Assembly: GCF_900101125.1 (NCBI RefSeq)
Contig: NZ_FNFL01000001.1
Coordinates: forward strand, 1,054,001-1,118,000
Direction: 5' to 3'
Length of the DNA stretch: 64,000 bases
Source of the DNA: Sediminibacillus albus
GTDB taxonomy: Bacteria; Bacillota; Bacilli; Bacillales; Amphibacillaceae
Shown: piece by piece, positions 7,560-14,709 of the stretch
Position numbering within the stretch: position 1 is the stretch's first letter
Layout of the letters: each line of letters starts with the position of its first letter
The notes under the pieces: model-generated
Told to the model about the DNA's origin: nothing
The model's input: only the letters and a program-made list of their open reading frames with translations
Databases searched by the model: none
Program-made: the position numbers and the translations under genes

Positions 7560-8127
7560 AACGATGGCCGCGCGGTTCATTTACGACAACCTCATCTGGA
7601 TATATCGTGTGGTTTTCTGTTTTATTTGCCAGGAATGTCCGGTAAACTTCACGGTCATTTTCATTTGCTTCTACTAATACAATAATATTGCCATTTTTTA
7701 AATGCTGTTCATATTCCTTGGCATGTTCTTCAGGGATACCCGCGCCGACAAGGGCACCGACAATGCCGCCGCCACCTGCGCCGATTCCGGCCCCGGTCAA
7801 TGCTGCGGCAATCGGGCCTGCCGCAGCGATAGCTCCCACACCGGGAATCGCTAGTAAACCGATTTCTGCAATCAATCCGGCAGTACCACCGAGGACACCG
7901 CCAGTCCCAGCACCAATTCCTAAGCCTTTTCCGGCATTTTTCCCTCTGCCGCTTTTATCCTTGGTAATGTCCGTGTTTGTTTGATCTCCAATTGCCTCTG
8001 CATCATCACTATCCTTGGCGAATACAGAGAAATCGTCTTTATGATAACCTTTGTTTTGCAGGTCTTTAATTGCCTTGATGGCATCCTCCTGTTTTTTGAA
8101 AACGCCGCCGATTACTTTGCTTTCCAC
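7558..8127 (-). CDS. General stress protein of the YflT / GSP17M type
   Basis: The N-terminus (VIGGVFKKQEDAIKAIKDLQNKGY) is the YflT domain of heat and general stress proteins. The middle third (residues 62-130) is extremely glycine and alanine rich (GLGIGAGTGGVLGGTAGL, GAGIGAGGGGIVGALVGAG), a glycine-zipper pattern that may pack on or in the membrane. The C-terminus (NGNIIVLVEANENDREVY) closes a ferredoxin-like half fold. The start is GTG 8127, 7 bases after AAGGAGG. A sigma-B type promoter is visible upstream, fitting a general stress role. Length is 189 residues. The precise function of this family is unknown. Confidence 0.85.
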   Translation of the reverse strand: MESKVIGGVFKKQEDAIKAIKDLQNKGYHKDDFSVFAKDSDDAEAIGDQTNTDITKDKSGRGKNAGKGLGIGAGTGGVLGGTAGLIAEIGLLAIPGVGAIAAAGPIAAALTGAGIGAGGGGIVGALVGAGIPEEHAKEYEQHLKNGNIIVLVEANENDREVYRTFLANKTENHTIYPDEVVVNEPRGHR

Positions 8128-8160
8128 GTTTACAGCCTCCTTTTTAGCTTTTGTTTACCT

Positions 8161-8185
8161 ATACCCGGGCAGTGTTGGTTTGAAT
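8161..8185 (-). promoter_or_regulatory. Sigma-B type promoter of the stress-protein gene
   Basis: On the minus strand ATTCAA is followed 13 bases later by GGGTAT, against the sigma-B consensus GTTTAA-N12-15-GGGTAT (4 of 6 and 6 of 6). The -10 element lies 34 bases upstream of the GTG start. The match to the expected regulation of this protein family raises its credibility. Confidence 0.6.
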
Positions 8186-8387
8186 CATCTGCTCGATAAG
8201 CCGCCACTGGTTTTGTATCCTATCTCTTCCTGGCTCATGGTTAGGATTGATATGTGCCTGCGGTTTCTTGTTCGGTTCTTTTTCTACAGTTTTATGTTAA
8301 ACTGGGCTTAGAATCGTTTACTAGATAGAAGAAGAGGGAAATATAAAAGGTAATCTTTTGATTTGTGCTTCAGAGGGGTGAGCGGAA

Positions 8388-9110
8388 ATGGGTAGAAAAG
8401 GTACTATGCTTGATAAGCAAATAAACAGTAAATATTTGAATGAGACAATAACGGTGAAATGGTATCAGCCGGAGTCATTCTCTTCTTTATACAAATACCA
8501 TGTCTGCATCATGCAGGATGGTGACGACTATTTTCAGCTTGGCAGGATCGCGACATTAAGTGATCGGCTGCACAGTGCCGGTGAAATTGAAAATACCGTC
8601 TTCGTCGGGATACAGTATAATGATAAATATGACCGTCAGGACAAGTACCACCCCAGCGGCAGCAAGCAAGCTGATTATATGAACTTTTTGCTTCATGAAG
8701 TGGTTCCGCTTCTTGATGAAGAACTTCCGACGTATAATATGGGAGGCAGCCGGGCTTTAATGGGAGATTCCCTGGCCGGCAGTTTAGCTTTGATGACTGC
8801 CTTGAAATACCCGAATACATTTGGAAAGGTGATTATGCAGTCGCCGTATGTCGATGATAAAGTCATTGATGCTGTAAAGGCTGCCAAATCACTCGATACA
8901 CTGAATATTTACCATACGATCGGCAATGAGGAAACAGATGTAGCAACAACGGCTGGCGATAAAAAGAATTTCCTCGAACCTAACCGTGAGCTGCAGGAAT
9001 TGTTAGAAAATCATGGCCTGCAATATACTTATCATGAACTGGATGGTAAGCATACATGGAAATATTGGCAGCAAGATTTAAAAAGAGCATTAACGACGAT
9101 GTTCAATTAA
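8388..9110 (+). CDS. yjcH: Esterase family alpha/beta hydrolase YjcH
   Basis: This 240-residue protein is of the enterochelin-esterase-like (esterase D) type. It shows the N-terminal strand region YKYHVCIMQDGDDYFQ, a nucleophile elbow GDSLAGSLALM with serine in G-x-S-x-A form, a later acid in GNEETDV, and the final catalytic histidine in LDGKHTWKYW. The start ATG 8388 follows GAGGGGTGA. An internal ATG at 8406 is possible. The three genes yjcH, yjcG and yjcF are neighbours in B. subtilis as well, which supports the names. The substrate is unknown. Confidence 0.85.
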   Translation: MGRKGTMLDKQINSKYLNETITVKWYQPESFSSLYKYHVCIMQDGDDYFQLGRIATLSDRLHSAGEIENTVFVGIQYNDKYDRQDKYHPSGSKQADYMNFLLHEVVPLLDEELPTYNMGGSRALMGDSLAGSLALMTALKYPNTFGKVIMQSPYVDDKVIDAVKAAKSLDTLNIYHTIGNEETDVATTAGDKKNFLEPNRELQELLENHGLQYTYHELDGKHTWKYWQQDLKRALTTMFN

Positions 9111-9207
9111 CTCAATTGCTAAACAGCCGTTAGTTACGGCTATAAGGGAAATTTTTCTGAAATTCTTTCGTTTTCTCTCTTTTTATTATTCCTGTTTTAC
9201 CAATTTT

Positions 9208-9216
9208 TGATATAAT
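9208..9216 (+). promoter_or_regulatory. Extended -10 promoter for yjcG-yjcF
   Basis: TGATATAAT is a TGn-TATAAT extended -10 element about 100 bases before yjcG, in the only long gap of the yjcH-yjcG-yjcF group. No clear -35 is present, as is common for extended -10 promoters. Confidence 0.45.
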
Positions 9217-9317
9217 TAAGGATAACCTAAATTGGAATTAGCTGCATGTGCAAAGCAACGAAATACCAGGACATTAAATATTGCCTAACTTAAATTAATT
9301 ATACAGGAGGAATATCT

Positions 9318-9836
9318 ATGAGATATGGTATCGCTATCTTTCCAGAGAAGAAAATACAAGATACGGCTAATTCATACAGAAAGCGGTATGACCCGCATTA
9401 CGCATTGATTCCACCGCATATAACGCTGAAAGAGCCGTTCGATGCGAGTGATGATGACATTGATGCCATTGTCAGTGAGTTAAGAGACGTGGCCAGAAAA
9501 ACAAGGCCTTTTCCATTACAGATTAATAAGGTAAGTTCATTCTCGCCTGTGACCAACACTATTTACTTAAAAGTCGAGCCTGTGGCAGAACTGGTTAAAC
9601 TAAACGAAAGATTACATTCCGGAAAGCTTCCGCAGGAGAAGACTTATTCCTTTGTCCCGCATATAACGATTGCTCAAAAGCTTTCCCACGACGAATATTC
9701 TGATGTATTCGGAAGTCTGAAAATGCAGAACTTTAACTTACAACAAACAGCGGACAGGTTCCAGCTGATGTACCAATTGGAGAACGGGGCCTGGACAGTT
9801 TATGAGACATTCACTTTCAGCGGAGAACAGGAGTAA
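9318..9836 (+). CDS. yjcG: 2H phosphoesterase YjcG (2'-5' RNA ligase superfamily)
   Basis: The two H-x-T-x motifs that define the 2H superfamily are present: HITLKEPF near residue 34 and HITIAQKL near residue 115. The protein is 172 residues, matching the B. subtilis YjcG length. 2H proteins hydrolyse or ligate 2'-5' or cyclic phosphodiester bonds in RNA or nucleotides. The substrate of YjcG is not known. ATG 9318 follows CAGGAGGAATATCT, a strong ribosome binding site. yjcF begins 8 bases after its stop, so the pair is likely cotranscribed. Confidence 0.92.
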   Translation: MRYGIAIFPEKKIQDTANSYRKRYDPHYALIPPHITLKEPFDASDDDIDAIVSELRDVARKTRPFPLQINKVSSFSPVTNTIYLKVEPVAELVKLNERLHSGKLPQEKTYSFVPHITIAQKLSHDEYSDVFGSLKMQNFNLQQTADRFQLMYQLENGAWTVYETFTFSGEQE

Positions 9837-9843
9837 GGAAGAA

Positions 9844-10266
9844 ATGGAAGTAAAAAGAGCAGTAACAGACGCAGAAATAAAACAAGCATACTACGTGAGA
9901 AATACTGTTTTTGTTGAAGAACAAAAGGTTCCGCCAGAGTTAGAGATCGATGAACTGGAGAAAGAATCGATTCATTTTGTCGGCTATCAAAACGGTGAGC
10001 CTGTGGCAGCCAGCCGGCTTCGTTTTGTTGACAATTATGGCAAGTTGGAACGGATTTGCGTGCTAAAAGAATACCGCGGCCGTTCCTTTGGTTCTCAGAT
10101 AATCAGCGAAATGGAAGCAGCTATTCAAACGGATGGTTATGAAAAAGCGAAGCTGAATGCACAAACCCGTGCCGAAGATTTTTATAAAACACTAGGCTAT
10201 CAAACGGTCTCCGGCGAATTTATGGATGCCGGTATTCCACACGTTACCATGGTTAAACAGTTGTAG
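9844..10266 (+). CDS. yjcF: GNAT family N-acetyltransferase YjcF
   Basis: The 140-residue protein has the GNAT fold signature: a first region VRNTVFVEEQKVPPELEID, a core strand VAASRLRF, and motif A LERICVLKEYRGRSFGSQII with the acetyl-CoA loop R/Q-x2-G-x-G/S. The start ATG 9844 is preceded by GGAGTAAGGAAGAA. The longer open frame from 9802 would overlap yjcG and lacks a ribosome binding site. It is followed by a strong terminator. It resembles B. subtilis YjcF and the ElaA/GNAT type. The acceptor substrate is not known. Confidence 0.9.
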   Translation: MEVKRAVTDAEIKQAYYVRNTVFVEEQKVPPELEIDELEKESIHFVGYQNGEPVAASRLRFVDNYGKLERICVLKEYRGRSFGSQIISEMEAAIQTDGYEKAKLNAQTRAEDFYKTLGYQTVSGEFMDAGIPHVTMVKQL

Positions 10267-10271
10267 CAGCA

Positions 10272-10302
10272 AACCCTTGCCAAATCGGCAAGGGTTTTTT
10301 TT
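10272..10302 (+). terminator. Terminator after yjcF
   Basis: The stem AACCCTTGCC/GGCAAGGGTT with a tight loop is followed by eight T, beginning 5 bases after the yjcF stop. Confidence 0.92.
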
Positions 10303-10315
10303 GTGTGTTGTTACG

Positions 10316-10470
10316 TCTGCCGCGTGTTTCCTTCTGGTAATTCTATAGGGCAAAAAACTCCTGCTCCGTCCGATAAGTCAACATCATCGCTTACGCGCTG
10401 TGTTTCCTTTATCTCCTCTGCACCAGTCCAGTTCTATCGCTGCTAAACGGTCGCCTCCGCTTTTCTGGGT
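10316..10470 (-). repeat. Dispersed intergenic element, copy A (minus orientation)
   Basis: Read on the minus strand this intergenic DNA begins with AAAAGCGGAGGCGACCG, then has GGAGATAAAGGAAACAC (10400-10416) and TGTTGACTTATCGGACGGAG (10364-10383). The same ordered words recur on the plus strand at 47035-47138. Non-shared parts have diverged, and the far end of copy A lacks the second AAAAGCG flank seen in copy B. There is no open reading frame of note. I recall similar sequences scattered between genes of other Bacillaceae but cannot name the family. A small non-autonomous mobile or RNA element is an inference. Confidence 0.7.
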
Positions 10471-10527
10471 ATATCCTGTCTTTTTGTTGGTTAGGATAAG
10501 AAGGAATTTTTGTTGGGGGTTGTGAAA

Positions 10528-11205
10528 ATGGATAATGCTTTTTCTATATTAGTAGAGACCTTCTTTGGTTTCTTCGCTTTGTTTTTAATAACTAAGTTTC
10601 TCGGAAAAACACAAATCACCCAGCTGACTGCGTTTGATTTTATTGCTGCTTTGATTTTAGGTGAATTGGTCGGAAACGCTCTCTTTGATGACAAAGCTGG
10701 TATTTTGGAAATTGGCTATGCGGTTTTCTTGTGGGGAGCACTCTTGTATGTAACTGAAATTGTCACCCAAAAGTTCAAGCGGAGCCGGAGTCTACTTGAG
10801 GGTATGCCGTCAATAATTATCAACAAAGGCCATCTTCAGAGGGAACAAATGAAGAGTAGTAAGCTGGATATCAATCAGTTACAGCATTTGCTGCGGGCAA
10901 AAGGGGCTTTCTCTATCAATGAAGTTGCTTATGCCATCCTTGAGACCGATGGCAGTATTTCGGTGATGAAGAAATCAGAAGCCCAGACGCCAACCCGGAA
11001 AGATATGGCACTCCAGCCGCAAAATCCGATCCTGGCTGTCACAGTTATTTCCGACGGGGAAATTTTATATGACAATTTGCGAGAGTCCAATCTTGATGAG
11101 CAGTGGCTCGATGCAGAGTTGTTAAAACAAGGAGTTAAGTCGACTAGTGACGTGTTTTATGCAGAGTGGATCGAAGGTCAGCCTTTGCATATCCAGCCGT
11201 ACTAA
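10528..11205 (+). CDS. DUF421 (YetF/YrbG-like) membrane protein
   Basis: Three N-terminal transmembrane helices (residues about 5-25, 33-52 and 58-78) are followed by a soluble alpha/beta domain with the typical DUF421 motifs ITQLTAFDFIAALILGELVGNA and GMPSIIINKGHLQREQMKSSKLDINQ (shown here as one domain stretch from residue 97). ATG 10528 follows GGGGGTTGTGAAA. An upstream TTG at 10510 lacks a binding site. Length is 225 residues. B. subtilis has several paralogues (YetF, YdfS, YrbG, YkjA), and YetF-type domains occur in spore and stress proteins. The role is not established. Confidence 0.85.
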   Translation: MDNAFSILVETFFGFFALFLITKFLGKTQITQLTAFDFIAALILGELVGNALFDDKAGILEIGYAVFLWGALLYVTEIVTQKFKRSRSLLEGMPSIIINKGHLQREQMKSSKLDINQLQHLLRAKGAFSINEVAYAILETDGSISVMKKSEAQTPTRKDMALQPQNPILAVTVISDGEILYDNLRESNLDEQWLDAELLKQGVKSTSDVFYAEWIEGQPLHIQPY

Positions 11206-11274
11206 CCTTGTGCACTCTGCGAAAATTGTCGAAACACTCCTCATTGTTACCACCTCTGCTATTTTCAAAGCAGT

Positions 11275-12186
11275 TCAGCTAACGTCTTCATTTTTTTTGA
11301 ACACCCAGCGGAATTCATCGACTGATCCTATAACTTTTCTTTGCCTTAACAGGGCAGTTAGATAGGCTGTAACAGCGGTACGGAACAGCAGCCATTGTGA
11401 TAACTGGGGGGCGCTCACTTGATAATGGGCGCACATCCGGGCAACGATAGCTTCGTGGGTAATGCCTGCTGGTTCATTGGTGATTTCTTTTTCAAGCCAG
11501 TCAAGGAGCTGCTGATGGTAGGAAAGGTTTGCCTTGATGGTCGGCTGAAAATCCTTTTCAAATCCTCCATGCCCGGGAACTGCCCCTTCACATTTGACAT
11601 TTTGCAGTTTTTCCAGACTCTCGATTGCCTGCTTTGTATCCGTCATAAAAGGAATTTTATGCTTGCGGAGCTGACTTTCGCCAAAATAGCTATCTCCTGC
11701 ATATAAAATTCCTTCAAATAATAAACCAAGCTGAAAATAACTATGACCTGGCAAGTGGATTGTTTCGAACTGAAATCCATCTACTTCCCAGCTTCCTTCG
11801 CCTATCGACTGATCTACTCTGACCGGGGCACCTTCCAAAAACTTATTCCGCAGCTCTGACAAGGGATCATTTCCGCCAAACAAATAAAGCGGCTCCAGGA
11901 TTGGATGCTGCAAAATCGCAGTTTCGAGGATTGGGGCGATGGTATGGACATCTGCTTGTTTTTGCAAATAACTTGCCCCTCCATAGTGATCGGAATGAGC
12001 ATGAGTAATGAAAAGATGGGTAATCGGCAGCCTGTCCTGTTTTAACATTTTCAACACCCTTTTCATCGTAGACGCATCGATGCCAGCATCGATTAACATA
12101 CCTCTCTCGCCTTGCCGGATATAACCTATATTTACGGGCCCATGAAAACAATAACAAGCGTCAGCTTTCAGTGTTTGAAATTCCAT
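11275..12186 (-). CDS. Metallo-beta-lactamase fold hydrolase
   Basis: The zinc-binding signature THAHSDHYGG (H-x-H-x-D-H) lies near residue 65, followed by HLPGHS, YAGDSYF and VPGHGG, the other metal-ligand motifs of the glyoxalase-II-like branch. A C-terminal helical region (residues about 230-303) has the winged-helix-like pattern seen in many such hydrolases. I chose ATG 12186 because GGAGC lies upstream at normal spacing. The frame opens 13 codons earlier without a binding site. The protein is 303 residues and stands alone. The substrate is unknown. Confidence 0.85.
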   Translation of the reverse strand: MEFQTLKADACYCFHGPVNIGYIRQGERGMLIDAGIDASTMKRVLKMLKQDRLPITHLFITHAHSDHYGGASYLQKQADVHTIAPILETAILQHPILEPLYLFGGNDPLSELRNKFLEGAPVRVDQSIGEGSWEVDGFQFETIHLPGHSYFQLGLLFEGILYAGDSYFGESQLRKHKIPFMTDTKQAIESLEKLQNVKCEGAVPGHGGFEKDFQPTIKANLSYHQQLLDWLEKEITNEPAGITHEAIVARMCAHYQVSAPQLSQWLLFRTAVTAYLTALLRQRKVIGSVDEFRWVFKKNEDVS

Positions 12187-12211
12187 ATAACCAGCTCCTT
12201 TTTTACAATAC

Positions 12212-12259
12212 AAAAAAAAGTCCACCCCTTTGGGAACTTTCTTCCATTCCGGAGTGAAC
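12212..12259 (-). terminator. Terminator after the gene at 12271
   Basis: On the minus strand GTTCACTCC pairs with GGGGTGGAC (two G-T pairs) across a 22-base loop and is followed by eight T. Confidence 0.7.
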
Positions 12260-12270
12260 CAATACTTTTG

Positions 12271-12561
12271 TTATATAGTTTCGCTAAACAGCCGCCCTTT
12301 TCCTGTCACATCTGCATAAACTTTTTCGGTAATTATCGGTTTATGGATAGTTCGGGGAGCATATAGAGAATGGTGCGAGGGTTGGACATCCTGGTGATTA
12401 TGGCTGTCCTTCCGGCTCTCTTCTGCTTCGATTTCTTTATGCCTGGTGCTGAAGTTTGCTTTATATACGCCATCAATATAAAAAGGACGTTGCTTGGTTC
12501 TCGTTACACGTTCCTGGTAATCCTGGTACTGGTAAAGCTGTACTGGCAGCATATATCCCAT
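12271..12561 (-). CDS. Unrecognised basic small protein next to the spore coat genes
   Basis: The 96-residue protein starts at ATG 12561, 8 bases after GGAGGAGG. The frame opens six codons earlier, inside that binding site. The N-terminus MGYMLPVQLYQYQDYQERV is tyrosine and glutamine rich, the middle is highly charged and histidine rich, and there is no membrane segment. I do not recognise a family. It belongs to a run of three small minus-strand genes (12271, 12638, 12926) next to CotO and a CotY-like gene, so a late sporulation or coat role is possible but not shown. Confidence 0.65.
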   Translation of the reverse strand: MGYMLPVQLYQYQDYQERVTRTKQRPFYIDGVYKANFSTRHKEIEAEESRKDSHNHQDVQPSHHSLYAPRTIHKPIITEKVYADVTGKGRLFSETI

Positions 12562-12637
12562 TTTGTTTTCCTCCTCCATCTCAAATGCATGCTATTTCAA
12601 TTATCTATACCCGCTTTCCCGAAAAATATACTAGGCC

Positions 12638-12850
12638 TTAATACTCATTTAAAAACTTTTCTAAATCAGCCATGACAGCTTCAAACTCGGCTATTTGCTT
12701 AGTGAAATCGCTGTGGAAAACTGCTGACTCTTTTTCCAGCTTGGCCATTGACTTCTCAGGAAGCCTTAGCCACTTCTCGTTTTTCTCAAGATGCTTTTCA
12801 ATAACCTGCAGATTTTTTTTCATAGGAAAAGTACGGTGATTGTCATCCAT
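12638..12850 (-). CDS. Small coiled-coil protein of unknown function
   Basis: The 70-residue protein has heptad-like spacing of hydrophobic residues throughout (LQVIEKHLEKNEKWL, FTKQIAEFEAVMADLEKFL), indicating a helical coiled coil. ATG 12850 follows AAAGGAG at 7 bases. It has no cysteine and no membrane segment. I do not recognise a family. It is separated from the gene at 12926 by a terminator and so probably has its own promoter. Confidence 0.65.
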   Translation of the reverse strand: MDDNHRTFPMKKNLQVIEKHLEKNEKWLRLPEKSMAKLEKESAVFHSDFTKQIAEFEAVMADLEKFLNEY

Positions 12851-12892
12851 ATTGTGACTCCTTTACAATTTTCTTAACACCTTAAAGGTAAC

Positions 12893-12919
12893 AAAAAGAG
12901 ACAGCAAAACAGCTGTCCC
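12893..12919 (-). terminator. Terminator after the gene at 12926
   Basis: Minus-strand GGGACAGC pairs with GCTGTCTC around TGTTTT and is followed by TTTTTG. Confidence 0.8.
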
Positions 12920-12925
12920 TGGTTT

Positions 12926-13153
12926 TTATATCCAACTGAATGGTCTTCTTCCTCCATCCTCTTTGTCATTCTCTTTGTCGTCTTCATCACCTAATACTTC
13001 ATCATCTACTTTTTCTTCAACTTCCTCTGATTCTATCCGTCTCGGGCCGAAAAATGGATCCACCTGATGCCGGGATTGAGCTGGTTCGACTGTCACGTTA
13101 TCCGCTTTGATGACAAGATCTTTAACGTAAATCACTTTTTTCTTTTCTGACAT
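12926..13153 (-). CDS. Small acidic-tailed protein near spore coat genes
   Basis: The 75-residue product begins MSEKKKVIYVKDLVIKADNV, a possible beta hairpin, then has an RHQVDPFFGPRR segment and a strongly acidic stretch (about residues 42-65, mostly E and D), ending in the basic, aromatic GGRRPFSWI. ATG 13153 is preceded by AAGGGAGTGAAAGAAG. The family is not recognised. The C-terminal RRPFSWI tail and the neighbourhood of coat genes would fit a spore-associated protein, but that is inference. Confidence 0.65.
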   Translation of the reverse strand: MSEKKKVIYVKDLVIKADNVTVEPAQSRHQVDPFFGPRRIESEEVEEKVDDEVLGDEDDKENDKEDGGRRPFSWI

Positions 13154-13372
13154 GCTTCTTTCACTCCCTTATTATTATGCTCTTAGTAGCAGGAGTTCTG
13201 TCGTCCTCCTGCCGATACGACAATATAGGTTTAGCTGTTAAAACTGCTGCCCTTTTATAAAACCTTGATCGCTATTATCCTATGTTGATGTCTTGATTTG
13301 GGTATGGACATCCGCCCTGTTCTGCTAAGAAGCGAAGTAAAATGTTTTTATGGAAGAGAGGTGTTTGCCCAC

Positions 13373-13399
13373 ACACTAACCTGCGCTGTACATATTCTA
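13373..13399 (+). promoter_or_regulatory. Sigma-K type promoter of the CotY-like gene
   Basis: AC at 13373-13374 lies 16 bases before CATATTCTA at 13391-13399, a full match to the sigma-K pattern AC-N16/17-CATANNNTA. It is about 45 bases upstream of the coat gene start, as expected for mother-cell expression late in sporulation. Confidence 0.65.
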
Positions 13400-13442
13400 G
13401 TAGAGACAAAAGTCAATCATCATTGGAAAGGGGTTAGATAGA

Positions 13443-13898
13443 ATGGGTTGTGGAAGTGACTATAAAACAGGCAGCTGTGTTGCCGACATTCTAAGAGAAA
13501 TCGCTGATGCACAGTCAGATGTACTTTCTGATTGTACCACCAGTTGTGAGCAATCAATCAGTGATTTGCTAGGCGGTAATGATCCGAACAATAACGGATT
13601 GGATACTGTACCAGTAATTCTTTACTGTAAAGGGGATTGTAAACCGTTCAAGGGTTATGGTGTCCCAGCTGGCGATCTAGGAGATGCGACAAGCAGCTTT
13701 TATTTCCGGGTTAAGTCTGTAGACGAAGATGGTTGTGCAGTTTTGGAGCTATTGCGCGAAACTGATGACCACGATGATGACCCGAAATCACCAGTAGACC
13801 AAGATACTAGTGACCTTGAAGTAACTGGTATTTGTATCACCGTTGACTTGAATTGTTTCTGCCATGTAACTTGTCTTCCAGCTATCAGCGCACTGTAA
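13443..13898 (+). CDS. Spore coat/exosporium protein of the CotY/CotZ/ExsY family
   Basis: The 151-residue protein is cysteine rich, with conserved elements SCVADILREIADAQSDV, CTTSCEQSISDLLG, PVILYCKGDCKPFKGYGV and CITVDLNCFCHVTCLPAISAL. These are hallmarks of CotY/CotZ (B. subtilis crust) and ExsY (B. cereus exosporium) proteins, which form disulfide-linked two-dimensional sheets on the spore surface. An acidic insert (DDHDDDPKS) separates the two halves. The upstream sigma-K promoter fits late mother-cell expression. It is convergent with cotO. Only one such gene is visible, so I leave the symbol open. Confidence 0.92.
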   Translation: MGCGSDYKTGSCVADILREIADAQSDVLSDCTTSCEQSISDLLGGNDPNNNGLDTVPVILYCKGDCKPFKGYGVPAGDLGDATSSFYFRVKSVDEDGCAVLELLRETDDHDDDPKSPVDQDTSDLEVTGICITVDLNCFCHVTCLPAISAL

Positions 13899-13919
13899 TT
13901 TTTATTGTAATGGAAACAA

Positions 13920-13949
13920 GGGTCCGGTCGCTATTCAGTGGCCGGACCC
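13920..13949. terminator. Bidirectional hairpin between the CotY-like gene and cotO
   Basis: GGGTCCGG and CCGGACCC form a strong stem in the 58-base gap between the convergent coat genes. The T tracts are weak on both sides. Confidence 0.6.
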
Positions 13950-13956
13950 TCTGTAC

Positions 13957-14535
13957 TTAGAATCCCAGCAAACGGATTTTTTTAATTTCCTGCTGTTTGA
14001 TTTCTGCTTTAAAGGGCCGTTTTATCGTTTTCATATAAACAACGTCATTACGGCGATCGTAAATTACCCCTCGATAAGTTTGGTTATCCGTAGTTACCTC
14101 GCATTTCATCCGGGGAACTGTTTGCGGAATCCCGACAAAATAATCCACTTTTTCTGTAATCGTCATATCCCTGAACCTTTTACGTTTTGTCCGCTGGGAT
14201 GTTACCGCGTTCTCCGGTGATTCTTCTTGTACTTCCTCCCTTTCCCCCTTTAACTCATCTTTATTAGCAGATTCACTGTGCTCTGTCGTTGAATCATCAG
14301 AAAGTTCTTTATATATCTCTCCTTCTACTATATCAACTGCTGAAACTTCTTCCGGTTCTTTGCCTGAATGGCGTTTTCTCATCTCTTTTGTAGCCGCGGG
14401 AATCTTATCTGCCGGCTTCCGTTTCTTTTTTCTTGGCGTCCGGTAGTTGGTTTGCATGGAAGCAGCAGGCTTTTCCAGACTTGGCTGGGTGATGTAAAGC
14501 ATAGGTTCCCGTGCGTTTTTATCGTTTCGACTCAT
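13957..14535 (-). CDS. cotO: Spore coat protein CotO
   Basis: The 192-residue protein opens with an EPMLYITQPSLEKP segment, followed by a long charged low-complexity middle (residues 30-130, lysine, glutamate and serine rich), and ends with the conserved CotO domain (MTITEKVDYFVGIPQTVPRM, then YRGVIYDRRNDVVYMKT, then the KKIRLLGF tail). CotO is needed for encasement and outer coat/crust morphogenesis in B. subtilis. The start at 14535 follows GGGAGG. A sigma-K like promoter lies upstream. Location beside fabI and a CotY-like gene matches the B. subtilis order fabI-cotO-cotZ. Confidence 0.88.
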   Translation of the reverse strand: MSRNDKNAREPMLYITQPSLEKPAASMQTNYRTPRKKKRKPADKIPAATKEMRKRHSGKEPEEVSAVDIVEGEIYKELSDDSTTEHSESANKDELKGEREEVQEESPENAVTSQRTKRKRFRDMTITEKVDYFVGIPQTVPRMKCEVTTDNQTYRGVIYDRRNDVVYMKTIKRPFKAEIKQQEIKKIRLLGF

Positions 14536-14572
14536 AAATTCAGCTTCCTCCCTTATTCAGAACTGTTCCAGA

Positions 14573-14599
14573 CATTATATGAAGAAATATAGGAAATGT
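14573..14599 (-). promoter_or_regulatory. Sigma-K type promoter of cotO
   Basis: On the minus strand AC is followed 16 bases later by CATATAATG, matching CATANNNTA at all but the last base, 38 bases upstream of the cotO start. Confidence 0.5.
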
Positions 14600-14674
14600 G
14601 CCTATCTGAATAGAAAAACCACTCACTATATAATAAGGAAGGCATCGGGGCAGCAATTTACGATTTTAAAAAAC

Positions 14675-14704
14675 AAAAAACCGCACACCATTTGGCATGC
14701 GGTT
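14675..14704 (-). terminator. Terminator after fabI
   Basis: Minus-strand AACCGCATGCC pairs with GGTGTGCGGTT around a short loop and runs into TTTTTTG, 6 bases past the fabI stop. Confidence 0.9.
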
Positions 14705-14709
14705 ATCTC

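Noticed and set aside
7558-8127. Collagen-like or antifreeze-type protein because of the glycine-rich middle, including the plus-strand proline-rich frame at 7688
   Set aside because: The N- and C-terminal parts match the YflT stress-protein layout, and the plus-strand proline-rich frame is the reverse reading of the glycine codons.
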